Source: Paraburkholderia sp.
Lineage (GTDB): Bacteria; Pseudomonadota; Gammaproteobacteria; Burkholderiales; Burkholderiaceae
Reading direction: 5' to 3'
NCBI GenBank assembly: GCA_004322045.1
Contig: SCRN01000009.1
Span: 206,209-270,208, forward strand
DNA length: 64,000 bases
The position numbers and the translations under genes were made by a program. Below are positions 1-8,802 of this stretch, piece after piece (position 1 is the first letter of the stretch; each line of letters starts with the position of its first letter). A model generated the notes under the pieces. That model did not search any database. It saw only the letters and a program-made list of their open reading frames with translations, and was not told the DNA's origin.

Positions 1-312
1 AAGCTCGATCAAATCCCGTTCGACCAACTGAGCAAGAATCTGAACGGCACGCTGCAAAGCGCGAACAGCCTGTTCAAGCAACTCGACACGCAGTTGGCGC
101 CGCAGGCGCGCGAGACGCTGGCGGCGGCTCAGCGCACTTTCGGCGCGGCGCAGTCCACGCTGCAGCAGGACTCCCCGCTGCAGTCGGACATGCATCAGGC
201 GCTGACGCAGCTCACGCAGACGCTGCAAACGCTCAATGCGCTCGCCGACTATCTCGAACGCCATCCGGAATCGCTGCTGCGCGGCAAAAATAAGGATCCG
301 AAACAGCCATGA
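1..312 (+). CDS. pqiB: Intermembrane transport protein PqiB, C-terminal end (partial)
   Basis: The reading frame is open from the first base of the window and ends in TGA at 310-312, so only about 103 C-terminal residues are seen. They form an amphipathic helical stretch (LNGTLQSANSLFKQLDTQL ...) typical of the tail of MCE/MlaD-family PqiB proteins, which build a tube for lipid transport between the inner and outer membranes. The stop overlaps the ATG of the following pqiC-type lipoprotein by four bases (ATGA), the usual pqiB-pqiC arrangement, and that is the strongest support for the name. The MCE domains and membrane anchor lie upstream of the window, so identity rests on context and the helical tail. 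Confidence 0.75.
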   Translation, partial: KLDQIPFDQLSKNLNGTLQSANSLFKQLDTQLAPQARETLAAAQRTFGAAQSTLQQDSPLQSDMHQALTQLTQTLQTLNALADYLERHPESLLRGKNKDPKQP

Positions 313-1013
313 AGCCCGACCGATTCGCTCTCATCGCGCGCCCGGCCGCATCGGCCGCCGTCTGCGCCGTGCTGGTCGGCGCGACGCTTCTATCGGGTTG
401 CGCCTCGCCGCCAGAGAGCCGGTTCTATACGCTCGGTGCGGGCACGGATGCCGCGCGGCCAGCCGCCAACGAAGCGACCAAGCCCGCGCTTCTGATCGAA
501 GTGCCGACGGTGCAGATGCCCACGCAAGTCGCGCGCAATCAGCTCGTCGTGCAAGACGACGCGACGCGCGTGACCGTCCTCGAGCAGGAACGTTGGGCCT
601 CGCCCCCGGCCGATGAACTGCGGCGTGCGCTGTCGGGCGATCTGGCGGCGCGGCTCGGGACCTTCGACGTCTTCGGCTCGCCGCACCCGGAGAACGTGCC
701 GGTCTATCGAATCGCCGTGAACGTGCGCCGGTTCGAATCGTGGCCCGGCTCGCGGGCCGTGCTCGACACCGTTTGGAGTGTGCGCTCACTGCGCACACAA
801 GCCGTGGTGACATGCAACACGGTCCAAACCGAAACCGTCGGGCCCGGCTACGACGCGCTCGTCGCGGGGCATCGGCGCGCGATCGGCAAGCTCGCGGATA
901 CGATTGCGTCGACGGTGCGGGCATTGGCCTCGAGCGGAAGCCAACCCGTGCTGGGCGCCGATACGTGCGCCGTCGGGGCGCCCTCGACGGCGAAGGGCGG
1001 CGGGACGCCGTAG
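309..1013 (+). CDS. pqiC: PqiC-family membrane integrity-associated lipoprotein
   Basis: A 234-residue lipoprotein with a long N-terminal signal (hydrophobic AAVCAVLVGATLL) and the lipobox LLSGC, followed by SPPESRFYTLG, the typical start of the ABC-type transport auxiliary component family (PF03886). PqiC is an outer-membrane lipoprotein that works with PqiA/PqiB in trans-envelope lipid transport. The start overlaps the pqiB stop, implying translational coupling. The central YRIAVNVRRFESWPGSRAVLDTVWSV segment matches the conserved beta core of the family. Length is slightly above E. coli PqiC because of a C-terminal extension. Confidence 0.88.
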   Translation: MKPDRFALIARPAASAAVCAVLVGATLLSGCASPPESRFYTLGAGTDAARPAANEATKPALLIEVPTVQMPTQVARNQLVVQDDATRVTVLEQERWASPPADELRRALSGDLAARLGTFDVFGSPHPENVPVYRIAVNVRRFESWPGSRAVLDTVWSVRSLRTQAVVTCNTVQTETVGPGYDALVAGHRRAIGKLADTIASTVRALASSGSQPVLGADTCAVGAPSTAKGGGTP

Positions 1014-1075
1014 CAAGGCGGCCTGCGCCGAGCGCCGCCGCGTACAATGACGCCTTTGCACGCTCGGTTTCCCCC

Positions 1076-2401
1076 ATGTCCTCCCCCACTGCGTTCGATT
1101 TTTTTGCCCCCTGCCCACGCGGGCTCGAAGCCGCGCTCGCCGCCGAGCTCGCCGAGATTGCGCAGCGCTTGCCGAGCGCAGCCGGCGCGCCGCGCTTCGA
1201 AGCGGGCGCACAAGTGCCGGGCGGCGTCCATTTCCGCGGCGGTTGGGCCGAAGGCATGGCGGCGAATCTGCATTCGCGCATCGCGAGCCGCGTGCTGCTC
1301 AAGATCGCCGAGCGGCCCTATCGCAACGAGCAAGACATTTACGCGCTGGCAGCCGAGCAGCAGTGGGAACGTTGGTTTTCGGCGAACGAGACGTTGCGGG
1401 TGGACGTCACGGCCATCAAATCGCCGCTGCGCAGCCTCGAATTCGCGACGCTGCGCGTGAAAGACGCCGTCTGCGATCGCTTGCGCAGCGTCAGCGGCGC
1501 GCGGCCGAGCGTCGACACGGCGCAGCCGGACGTGCGCATTTTTGCGTTCCTGACCGCCACGGCCTGCACGCTCTACCTCGATACCTCGGGTGAGCCGCTG
1601 TTCAAGCGCGGCTGGCGCCTGGACAAAGGCGCCGCGCCACTGCGCGAAAACTTGGCGGCGGGAATCTTGCGCGTGACCGGTTGGACGCCCGGCACGCCGC
1701 TCTACGATCCGATGTGCGGCAGCGGAACGTTCATCGCCGAAGCCGCGCAGATCGCGCTCGGCGTTGCCCCCGGCGTGGAGCGCCGCTTCGGTTTCGAAAA
1801 GCTCAAACAGTACGACGTGTCGGCCTGGCAGGCGATGAAGGTGGCCGCCCTCGACGCCAAGCGCGCCGCCAGCGCGAGCCGCGCGCAACTGCCGATCTTC
1901 GGCAGCGACATCTCGGGCGACATGCTCGAGAAAGCGCGCGCGAACTTGGCTCGCGCCGGCGTGCCCGGCCTTTGGCTCAAGCAACTCGACGCGCGCGCGA
2001 TCGTGCCGCCGACCGAGGAGCCCGGCATCATCGTCGCGAACCCGCCTTACGGCGAGCGCATTGCAGTGCGCGGACGCGGTCCGCGCGGCGAAGTGCGCGA
2101 GCCGCGCCACGGCGGCCGCGAACCGGGCGTCGAATCGTTCAGCCGCGCCCAGCCCGATGCCGCCGACAGCGAATTCTTCCGCGCCTTCGGCGATGCGCTC
2201 AAGCAGCGCTTCACCGGCTGGCGCGCCTTCGTCTTGACTGCCGATCGCTCCCTGCCGGGACAAATGCGGTTGCGCGAATCGACGAAGACACCGCTGTTCA
2301 ACGGCGCGCTCGAATGCCGGCTGTTCCGTTTCGATCTCGTGGCGGGAAGCGTCAAGGCGCGTCCGGCGCAGCAAGACCCGAAGGACGCCGCCGGCGAGTA
2401 G
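1076..2401 (+). CDS. rlmL: THUMP-domain class I SAM-dependent RNA methyltransferase (RlmL type)
   Basis: A 441-residue enzyme that probably methylates N2 of a 23S rRNA guanine (RlmL N-terminal-half family, YcbY/Ypsc). The N-terminus (FDFFAPCPRGLEAALAAEL) is the ferredoxin-like/THUMP region. The methyltransferase domain follows from about residue 190, with the SAM-binding motif DPMCGSGTFIAEAA and the catalytic motif IV NPPYGER. A charged insert (GRGPRGEVREPRHGGREPG) follows motif IV and looks lineage-specific. The ORF track extends to 740, but that overlaps pqiC. I choose ATG 1076, where the THUMP start fits family alignments. A TACAAT hexamer at about 1043 could be its -10 box. Confidence 0.85.
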   Translation: MSSPTAFDFFAPCPRGLEAALAAELAEIAQRLPSAAGAPRFEAGAQVPGGVHFRGGWAEGMAANLHSRIASRVLLKIAERPYRNEQDIYALAAEQQWERWFSANETLRVDVTAIKSPLRSLEFATLRVKDAVCDRLRSVSGARPSVDTAQPDVRIFAFLTATACTLYLDTSGEPLFKRGWRLDKGAAPLRENLAAGILRVTGWTPGTPLYDPMCGSGTFIAEAAQIALGVAPGVERRFGFEKLKQYDVSAWQAMKVAALDAKRAASASRAQLPIFGSDISGDMLEKARANLARAGVPGLWLKQLDARAIVPPTEEPGIIVANPPYGERIAVRGRGPRGEVREPRHGGREPGVESFSRAQPDAADSEFFRAFGDALKQRFTGWRAFVLTADRSLPGQMRLRESTKTPLFNGALECRLFRFDLVAGSVKARPAQQDPKDAAGE

Positions 2402-2441
2402 CGCCGCTCGCAGGCTGACCCACTCCGCGAAATAAGGACAA

Positions 2442-2467
2442 GCTGCTGACAGAACGCTGTCAGCAGC
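2442..2467. repeat. Perfect 11-bp inverted repeat with 4-nt loop
   Basis: GCTGCTGACAG-AACG-CTGTCAGCAGC in the 139-bp gap between the rlmL-type gene and the VOC gene. There is no following T-run, so it is not a standard intrinsic terminator. It may be an RNA hairpin or a dyad operator in the VOC gene leader. Confidence 0.6.
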
Positions 2468-2540
2468 GCCGGCGCAGACTCTCTCTTACGCCAACCGGCG
2501 CCTTGCCCAGCTTGCTTTCCCACCTTCGACGGAGACTGTC

Positions 2541-2942
2541 ATGACAGCTGTTGCCACTGCCACGCGCGTGCTTGCCTGGTTCGAAATTCCCGCACTCGAT
2601 TTCGCGCGCGCCGTGCGTTTCTACGAGGCCGCGCTCGACGCTCCGCTGCGGCGCGAAGTGTTCGGCGGCGTGCCGATGGCCGTATTCGCGCACGAGGATG
2701 AAGCGACGGGCGGCGCGATCGTCTGCAACCCGCGCGACATGCGCCCGTCGGTGACGGGTGACGGCGTCGCCGTCTACCTGAATGCGGAACCGACGCTGCA
2801 AGCCACGCTCGATCGAATCGAGCCGGCCGGCGGCAAGATCGACGGCTCGATCGTCGAATTGCCGAACGACATCGGGTACATCGCCTTCTTCATCGATACG
2901 GAGGGCAACCGGATCGGCCTGCATTCGCGTCATCTGCGTTGA
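2541..2942 (+). CDS. VOC family protein (glyoxalase/bleomycin-resistance fold)
   Basis: A 133-residue single-domain protein beginning LAWFEIPALDFARAVRFYEAAL and ending GNRIGLHSRHL, the two signature halves of the vicinal oxygen chelate fold (GNRIGLHS is the canonical last strand, with a metal-ligand position). Such proteins are often dimeric metalloenzymes or binding proteins. Substrate cannot be predicted from sequence. It lies 17 bp before a WYL/YafY regulator in the same direction, so the pair is probably co-transcribed, as commonly seen in Burkholderiaceae. Confidence 0.85.
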   Translation: MTAVATATRVLAWFEIPALDFARAVRFYEAALDAPLRREVFGGVPMAVFAHEDEATGGAIVCNPRDMRPSVTGDGVAVYLNAEPTLQATLDRIEPAGGKIDGSIVELPNDIGYIAFFIDTEGNRIGLHSRHLR

Positions 2943-2958
2943 GCATTACACTTGCGCC

Positions 2959-3681
2959 ATGAGCCGACGCGCCGATCGCTTGTTCCAAATCGCCGAATTG
3001 CTGCGCGGGCGGCGTTTGACGACCGCGCAGCAATTAGCCGAGTGGCTGCGGGTATCGCAGCGCACCGTGTATCGGGACGTGCGCGACCTGCAGTTGTCGG
3101 GGGTGCCGATCGAGGGGGAAGCCGGCATCGGCTACCGGCTCAGCCGCTCGGCTAGCCTGCCGCCATTGACCTTTACGGCCGAGGAACTGGCGGCGCTGGC
3201 AGCGGGCGCGCGCATGATTGAAACCTGGGGCGGCGCTGCGCTCGCAAGCGGCGCGCGCAGCGCCTTGGCGAAAGTGGCATCGGCCATGCCGGCCGACAAA
3301 CGTGCGACGCTCGAGCGGCTTGCCGTCTTCGCGCCATCGTTTCACATCGACCGCGAGTTTTCGGAGAAAGTCGATACGCTGCATCGCGCCGTCGATACCC
3401 GCCATATCGTCAGCTTCGCCTACCGGGACCGCCAAGGCGCTTGCACGCAGCGGCGCATCTGGCCGCTCAGTCTCGTCTATTGGGGCGGACGCTGGACCGT
3501 CGGCGCCTGGTGCGAGCTCCGCGGCGATTTCCGGAATTTCGACATTGCGCAAATGACGCACGTCGAGCAGAACGAGACGTTTCCCGACATCGAAGGACGG
3601 CGGCTCGCCGATTACCTACGCCGTGTCGAAGCCCCGTCGGAGAGCCACGCATCGCGTGCGCGCACTCCGGCGAAAACCTAG
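2959..3681 (+). CDS. YafY-type DeoR/WYL transcriptional regulator
   Basis: A 240-residue regulator. Residues 1-60 form a DeoR-type winged HTH (RADRLFQIAELLRGRR ... RVSQRTVYRDVRDLQLSG). The C-terminal half is a WYL-type ligand-sensing domain with a diverged core (HIVSFAYRDRQGACTQRRIWPLSLVYWGGRWTVGAWCELRGDFRNFDIAQM). ATG 2959 is chosen over the upstream ORF start, which runs inside the VOC gene. It is convergent with pntB with only 8 bp between stops. A local role controlling the VOC gene is inferred from adjacency only. Confidence 0.87.
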   Translation: MSRRADRLFQIAELLRGRRLTTAQQLAEWLRVSQRTVYRDVRDLQLSGVPIEGEAGIGYRLSRSASLPPLTFTAEELAALAAGARMIETWGGAALASGARSALAKVASAMPADKRATLERLAVFAPSFHIDREFSEKVDTLHRAVDTRHIVSFAYRDRQGACTQRRIWPLSLVYWGGRWTVGAWCELRGDFRNFDIAQMTHVEQNETFPDIEGRRLADYLRRVEAPSESHASRARTPAKT

Positions 3682-3689
3682 CACGCGCC

Positions 3690-5144
3690 TCACTCGACGG
3701 ACTTCACCATATCCTCGATGACTTTCTTCGCATCGCCGAAGACCATCATGGTCTTGTCCATGTAGAACAGCTCGTTGTCGAGCCCCGCGTACCCCGCCGC
3801 CATCGACCGCTTGTTGACGATCACGGTGCGCGCCTTGTACGCCTCGATGATCGGCATGCCGGCGATCGGCGATTTCGGATCGTTCTTGGCCGCGGGATTG
3901 ACGACATCGTTGGCCCCGAGCACCAGCACGACATCCGTCTGACCGAACTCGTTATTGATGTCTTCCATCTCGTAGACGAGGTCGTACGGCACTTCGGCCT
4001 CGGCGAGCAGCACGTTCATGTGTCCCGGCATCCGGCCCGCTACCGGGTGAATGGCATAACGCACGTCCACGCCCTTCTCGATGAGCTTGTCGGTCAATTC
4101 CTTGAGCGCATGCTGCGCGCGCGCCACGGCCAACCCGTAGCCGGGCACGATGACGACCGATTCCGCGTTGCCGAGCATGAACGAGGCATCCTCGGCCGAA
4201 CCCGACTTCACGGGCCGCTGCTCCGCCGTGCCGCCGGCAGCCGCGGCCCCCGGCTCCGCACCGAACCCGCCGAGCAACACGTTGAAGAACGAGCGATTCA
4301 TCGCATGGCACATGATGTACGACAGAATCGCACCCGAGGAGCCGACGAGCGAGCCTGCGATGATCAGCATCGCGTTGTTCAGCGAGAAGCCGATACCGGC
4401 CGCGGCCCATCCCGAATAGGAGTTCAGCATCGACACGACGACGGGCATGTCCGCGCCGCCGATCGGGATGATGATGAGCACCCCGAGCGCGAACGCGATG
4501 AGCGTCATGATGATGAACGGCAGCCACGATTGCGTCAGGAAGAAGATAATGCCGAAGCCGAGCATGCCGAGCGCGAGCATCAGATTGATCAGATGCTGGC
4601 CCGGATAGACGACTGGCGCTCCCTGAAACAAGCGGAACTTGTATTTGCCCGATAGCTTGCCGAACGCGATGACCGAACCGCTGAACGTGATGGCGCCGAC
4701 GAACGTGCCGATGAACAACTCGATGCGGTTGCCGTAGGGCAGGAAGCTCGCATCGGGCGCGTCGGGCGGGACGAGCCCGAACGCGGCCGGCTCGCTGACG
4801 ACGGCATACGCAATCGCTACAGCGGCCAAACCGATGAGCGAGTGCATGGCTGCAACGAGTTCGGGCATCTTCGTCATTTCGACGCGCGCCGCGACATAGG
4901 CGCCCACGGCCCCCCCGACGACGAGCGCGGCGAACAGCAAGCCGAGCCCGAGCGCGAGATTCGAACCGAGCAGCGCTGCTTGCTTGACGATGAGCGCGAT
5001 CGTGGTCAGGATCGCGATCGCCATGCCGACCATGCCGAATAGATTGCCGGCGCGCGCGCTCTTCGGATTGGACAGCCCCTTGAGCGCTTGAATGAAACAG
5101 ACCGACGCGAGCAGATACAGCAGCGTGACGACGTTGATGCTCAT
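3690..5144 (-). CDS. pntB: NAD(P) transhydrogenase subunit beta
   Basis: A 484-residue inner-membrane subunit of the proton-translocating transhydrogenase, which drives hydride transfer from NADH to NADP+ with the proton motive force. The N-terminal half holds about nine membrane helices. The C-terminal domain III binds NADP(H), with VIVPGYGLAVARAQHALKEL, the AIHPVAGRMPGHMNVLLAEAEVPYD loop and VLVLGANDVVNPAA. Length is normal for the family (about 460-485). Its start directly abuts the pntA2 stop, so the three pnt genes form one minus-strand operon. Confidence 0.95.
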   Translation of the reverse strand: MSINVVTLLYLLASVCFIQALKGLSNPKSARAGNLFGMVGMAIAILTTIALIVKQAALLGSNLALGLGLLFAALVVGGAVGAYVAARVEMTKMPELVAAMHSLIGLAAVAIAYAVVSEPAAFGLVPPDAPDASFLPYGNRIELFIGTFVGAITFSGSVIAFGKLSGKYKFRLFQGAPVVYPGQHLINLMLALGMLGFGIIFFLTQSWLPFIIMTLIAFALGVLIIIPIGGADMPVVVSMLNSYSGWAAAGIGFSLNNAMLIIAGSLVGSSGAILSYIMCHAMNRSFFNVLLGGFGAEPGAAAAGGTAEQRPVKSGSAEDASFMLGNAESVVIVPGYGLAVARAQHALKELTDKLIEKGVDVRYAIHPVAGRMPGHMNVLLAEAEVPYDLVYEMEDINNEFGQTDVVLVLGANDVVNPAAKNDPKSPIAGMPIIEAYKARTVIVNKRSMAAGYAGLDNELFYMDKTMMVFGDAKKVIEDMVKSVE

Positions 5145-5465
5145 TTACGCACCCCCCTTCTTCGTCTCTTTCTTGGGCTCTTTTTTCTTGAACATCTCGA
5201 GCATGCGCCGCGTCACGAGAAAGCCGCCGAACACGTTGACGGCCGCGAGCAGCACGGCGAACGTGCCGAAGAACTTGCCCGGGCCGCCGATGGTGAGACC
5301 GGTCGCGAGCATGGCGCCGACGATCACGATGGCCGAGATCGCATTGGTCACCGCCATGAGCGGCGTATGCAGCGCTGGCGTCACATTCCAGACCACGTGA
5401 TAGCCGACATAGACGGCCAGCACGAAGATGATCAGATTGATGACGGTATGGTTGATGATTTCCAT
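5145..5465 (-). CDS. pntA2: NAD(P) transhydrogenase subunit alpha part 2 (membrane part)
   Basis: A 106-residue membrane protein with three or four helices ([20 protein letters not shown] ... [20 protein letters not shown] ... [24 protein letters not shown]) and a lysine-rich cytoplasmic tail ([14 protein letters not shown]). It corresponds to the membrane segment that in E. coli is fused to PntA; in Burkholderiales the alpha subunit is split in two. ATG 5465 was chosen because the upstream part of the longer ORF overlaps pntA1 in another frame. Confidence 0.93.
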   Translation of the reverse strand: MEIINHTVINLIIFVLAVYVGYHVVWNVTPALHTPLMAVTNAISAIVIVGAMLATGLTIGGPGKFFGTFAVLLAAVNVFGGFLVTRRMLEMFKKKEPKKETKKGGA

Positions 5466-5476
5466 CGCCTCGCTCC

Positions 5477-6631
5477 TTATGCCGGCTTGCGGGTCACGGC
5501 GCCGTCGCGGGCCAGCAGCGTGGCCGCGACGATGTCGTCGTTCATGTCGATGTTCAGCGCACCCTCCTTCGTGACGATCAGCTTCAGGAAGTCGAACAGA
5601 TTGCGCGCATAGAGGGACGAAGCGTCGGCAGCGACCATCGCCGGCAGGTTTGTATGGCCCACGATGGTGACCCCGTGCTTGGTCACGACCTGATCGGGCT
5701 CGGTCAGCGGGCAATTGCCGCCGCGCACGCCCGGCATGCCGGCCAGCTCGGCGCCGCGGCCCGCGGCCAAATCGACGACGACCGAACCGGGGCGCATGGC
5801 CTGCACCGTTTCGCTCGATATCAGCGTCGGCGCGTCGCGCCCCGGAATCAGCGCCGTCGTGATGACGATGTCGGCCGCCTTGGCGCGCTCGTGAACGGCC
5901 GCAGACTGGCGTGCGAGCCAAGAGGGCGGCATGGGCCGCGCGTAGCCGCCCACGCCTTCGGCCGCCTCGCGCTCCTCCTGCGTCTCGAAAGGCACGTCGA
6001 TGAATTTCGCGCCGAGCGATTCGATTTGCTCTTTGACGGCCGGGCGCACGTCCGATGCCTCGATCACGGCGCCCAGACGCTTGGCCGTGGCGATCGCCTG
6101 CAATCCGGCCACACCGGCGCCGAGAATCAGCACGCGAGCGGCCTTGACCGTGCCCGCGGCCGTCATCAGCATCGGCATGAAACGCGGATAGAGATCGGCG
6201 GCGATCAGCACGGCCTTGTAGCCTGCGATGTTCGCCTGCGAGGACAAGACGTCGAGGCTTTGTGCGCGGGTCGTGCGCGGCGCAGCTTCGAGCGCGAACG
6301 CCGTGACGCCCGCTTGCGCGATGCGCCCGGCGTTCGCGGCGTTGAACGGATCGAGCATGCCCACCAACACGGCGCCGCGCTTGACGAATGCAAGCTCGGT
6401 TTCGCTGGGCGACTGCACTTTGAGGACGAGATCGGCGCCCAACGCCGCGTCGGCTTCGACAAGCTCGGCGCCGGCGGCGGCATAAGCGTCGTCGGTGAAG
6501 CTGGCGGCCGCTCCCGCGCCGCGCTCGATCGTGACGCGATGCCCTGCTTGGACGTATTTCTTCACCGTCTCGGGCGTCGCGGCGACGCGCGCTTCGTGCG
6601 CGTGCGTCTCGGCTGGCACTCCGATGTGCAT
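5477..6631 (-). CDS. pntA1: NAD(P) transhydrogenase subunit alpha part 1 (NAD-binding)
   Basis: A 384-residue soluble domain I subunit. It starts [33 protein letters not shown], the alanine dehydrogenase/PNT N-terminal signature. A Rossmann motif [22 protein letters not shown] follows, then the conserved [30 protein letters not shown] region contacting NAD(H). The ATG at 6631 has a strong GAGGAGG ribosome-binding site, so the 39-residue extension of the ORF track is not used. It is the first gene of the pntA1-pntA2-pntB operon. Confidence 0.95.
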   Translation of the reverse strand: MHIGVPAETHAHEARVAATPETVKKYVQAGHRVTIERGAGAAASFTDDAYAAAGAELVEADAALGADLVLKVQSPSETELAFVKRGAVLVGMLDPFNAANAGRIAQAGVTAFALEAAPRTTRAQSLDVLSSQANIAGYKAVLIAADLYPRFMPMLMTAAGTVKAARVLILGAGVAGLQAIATAKRLGAVIEASDVRPAVKEQIESLGAKFIDVPFETQEEREAAEGVGGYARPMPPSWLARQSAAVHERAKAADIVITTALIPGRDAPTLISSETVQAMRPGSVVVDLAAGRGAELAGMPGVRGGNCPLTEPDQVVTKHGVTIVGHTNLPAMVAADASSLYARNLFDFLKLIVTKEGALNIDMNDDIVAATLLARDGAVTRKPA

Positions 6632-7043
6632 CGTTGAATCCTCCTCACCTGCTCGTGATTGAAGCGAAGACGGGCCGACGATGCTGCGCCGACTCCATCG
6701 TTTGAATACGACTACACGGCTGCAAGAGAACACTGGCCCGCGCCGCATAGGCGCTCTGCCCGCAGGCAGGCCCGCTTGGCGACGGCGCCACGCGCGCCTG
6801 GCACGGCCACGGCACGCTGAGCGTCACTTTAACCGAAGTCGCCCCGACTCGAAAAAAATCGGTGCCATAAAGCCGGAGGCAACCGATGCGCATCGAGCAG
6901 CCTGGAGCAGCGTTAAGCAGCCTCGAGCAGCCGCAACCACCGCGAGCCGTTGCACGCGCCATTCGGTGGTCAACGAGCGCCGCACCGGGGCAGCGCGCGA
7001 GCGCGCCCGGCAGCGCCGCCCGCCAACCGGTAAAATGGCGCCC
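6632..7043. other. Intergenic region between divergent pntA1 and NUDIX genes
   Basis: About 410 bp without a supportable gene. It must hold the promoter of the pnt operon on the minus strand. It includes a short imperfect iteration of GAGCAGCCT-like units around 6894-6930 (gagcagcctggagcagcgtt...). A TAAAAT hexamer at about 7031 may be the -10 box for the NUDIX gene. Confidence 0.5.
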
Positions 7044-7529
7044 ATGAAACAGGAACGCTGGGCGCCCCACGTAACCGTGGCGGCCGTCGTCGAACGAGAA
7101 GGCCGTTTTCTGGTGGTCGAGGAGCAAACGTCCGAAGGTTTGCGCATCAATCAGCCGGCCGGGCACCTAGAGCCCGGCGAGACGCTGACGCAGGCCGTCG
7201 TGCGCGAAACGATCGAAGAAACCGCGCACCGCTTCGTGCCACAAGCGCTCGTCGGTGCTTACATGATGCATATCGATCGCTCCGACGGCCGGGCCGCCAC
7301 CTACCTGCGCTTCACGTTTTGCGGCCGGCCCGAGCCGGTAGCGCCTGCGGGCGCGCTCGACGAGGGCATCGTGCGCACGCTGTGGCTCACGGCCGAAGAG
7401 TTGCGCGCGTGTCGCGAGCGGCATCGTACGCCGCTCGTCATGCGCTCGCTCGACGATTACCTCGCGGGCCGGCGTTTTCCGCTCGACTTCGTGCACACGC
7501 ACTCGGTCGGGCCTTCCAACGGCAAGTAA
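7044..7529 (+). CDS. nudJ: NUDIX hydrolase (NudJ-like phosphatase)
   Basis: A 161-residue NUDIX protein. The Nudix box reads [22 protein letters not shown], matching GX5EX7REUXEE with the later glycine replaced by alanine. The start [21 protein letters not shown] matches NudJ-type proteins, which hydrolyse nucleoside di/triphosphates and thiamin pyrimidine pyrophosphates. It sits just upstream of mnmA in the same direction, the same nudJ-mnmA pairing seen in enterobacteria, which supports the name. ATG 7044 is preferred; ATG 7035 would add three residues. Confidence 0.85.
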   Translation: MKQERWAPHVTVAAVVEREGRFLVVEEQTSEGLRINQPAGHLEPGETLTQAVVRETIEETAHRFVPQALVGAYMMHIDRSDGRAATYLRFTFCGRPEPVAPAGALDEGIVRTLWLTAEELRACRERHRTPLVMRSLDDYLAGRRFPLDFVHTHSVGPSNGK

Positions 7530-7555
7530 CAGCCAAGCAGTCGGTCATTCGTTCA

Positions 7556-8650
7556 ATGGGTAAGCAAAGAGTCGTGGTGGGCATGTCGGGCGGCGTCGAT
7601 TCGTCGGTGACGGCGTGGCTGCTCAAGGAAGCCGGGTACGACGTCGTCGGCCTGTTCATGAAGAACTGGGAAGACGACGACGACAGCGAGTACTGCTCCA
7701 CGCGGCAGGACTGGATCGACGTCGTCTCGGTGGCCGATTTGATCGGCATCGACGTCGAAGCCGTCAATTTCGCGGCCGAGTACAAGGAGCGCGTATTCTC
7801 GGAATTCCTGCGCGAATATTCGGCCGGCCGCACGCCGAATCCCGACGTGCTGTGCAACGCCGAAATCAAGTTCAAGGCGTTCCTCGATCACGCGATGGCG
7901 CTGGGCGCGCAGACCATTGCGACGGGCCACTACGCGCGCGTGCGCGAGGTGGACGGCCGCTTCGAGCTGCTCAAGGCGAAGGACCTCACGAAAGATCAGT
8001 CCTATTTCCTGCATCGGCTGAACCAAGCCCAGTTGTCCAAGACGCTGTTTCCGCTCGGAGAGATTCCGAAGACCGAAGTGCGCGCGATCGCCGCGTCGAT
8101 CGGTCTGCCCAATGCGAAGAAAAAGGATTCGACGGGCATTTGCTTCATCGGCGAGCGGCCGTTTCGGGATTTTCTCAATCGCTACCTGCCCACCCAGCCG
8201 GGACCGATGAAGACGCCGGACGGCACGGTCGTGGGCGAGCACGTCGGCCTTGCCTTCTATACGCTCGGGCAGCGCAAGGGGATCGGGATCGGCGGCAGCA
8301 AGGCCGGCAGCGGGGAGCCGTGGTTCGTTGCGAGCAAAGACATGGCCACCAACACGCTGTATGTCGTGCAGGGCCACGACCACGAATGGCTGCTCTCGCG
8401 CACGCTTGCCGCGGGCAATACCAGTTGGGTGTCCGGCAGCGCGCCCGCGCTCGGCGAGCGCTTCGGCGCGAAGACACGTTATCGCCAAGCCGATGCCGCC
8501 TGCACATTCGAAGCAATCGACCACGGCCCGAACGGCGAGCGCTTCACCCTGCAGTTCGACGAGCCGCAATGGGCGGTGACGCCGGGTCAGTCCGCCGTCC
8601 TCTACGACGGAGATGTGTGTCTGGGCGGCGGCATCATCGAGGCCGCCTAA
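7556..8650 (+). CDS. mnmA: tRNA-specific 2-thiouridylase MnmA
   Basis: A 364-residue enzyme that thiolates U34 of tRNA-Lys, tRNA-Glu and tRNA-Gln in the cytoplasm. The PP-loop SGGVDSS is at residues 11-17. The two catalytic cysteines are in [12 protein letters not shown] and [12 protein letters not shown], and the GHYARV tRNA/ATP region is present. Start ATG 7556 gives the standard [18 protein letters not shown]-terminus; the longer ORF overlaps the NUDIX gene. It lies 26 bp after the NUDIX gene, probably co-transcribed. Confidence 0.96.
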   Translation: MGKQRVVVGMSGGVDSSVTAWLLKEAGYDVVGLFMKNWEDDDDSEYCSTRQDWIDVVSVADLIGIDVEAVNFAAEYKERVFSEFLREYSAGRTPNPDVLCNAEIKFKAFLDHAMALGAQTIATGHYARVREVDGRFELLKAKDLTKDQSYFLHRLNQAQLSKTLFPLGEIPKTEVRAIAASIGLPNAKKKDSTGICFIGERPFRDFLNRYLPTQPGPMKTPDGTVVGEHVGLAFYTLGQRKGIGIGGSKAGSGEPWFVASKDMATNTLYVVQGHDHEWLLSRTLAAGNTSWVSGSAPALGERFGAKTRYRQADAACTFEAIDHGPNGERFTLQFDEPQWAVTPGQSAVLYDGDVCLGGGIIEAA

Positions 8651-8670
8651 TCGCCGGGCCGCCCGGCGAT
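8650..8670. terminator. Possible hairpin terminator after mnmA
   Basis: ATCGCCGGG-CCG-CCCGGCGAT, a perfect 9-bp GC-rich stem overlapping the mnmA stop. No T-run follows, so it may be only a stabilising hairpin. Confidence 0.35.
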
Positions 8671-8802
8671 GAAACTCACCATTGCGAAATCGCCTGCCTA
8701 TCTGGCGCGCGAACCGGATCGTTCCCGATTAAACTTGCGCATCCTTCGCCCGCCCACCGCTCGATCCGAGCGGCGCGCCCCTTTTCCGCACGGAGCATGC
8801 CG

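Noticed and set aside
848-2374. 508-codon minus-strand ORF opposite the rlmL-type gene
   Set aside because: Arg/Ala/Gly-rich with no domain; a shadow of the GC-rich methyltransferase gene. The same applies to 5654-6637 (+), 7553-8569 (-), 45005-46387 (-), 49155-51038 (-) and 59616-61211 (+).
6894-6930. GAGCAGCCT iterations as a CRISPR-like or microsatellite array
   Set aside because: Units are irregular, very short and lack spacers; only a weak low-complexity patch.
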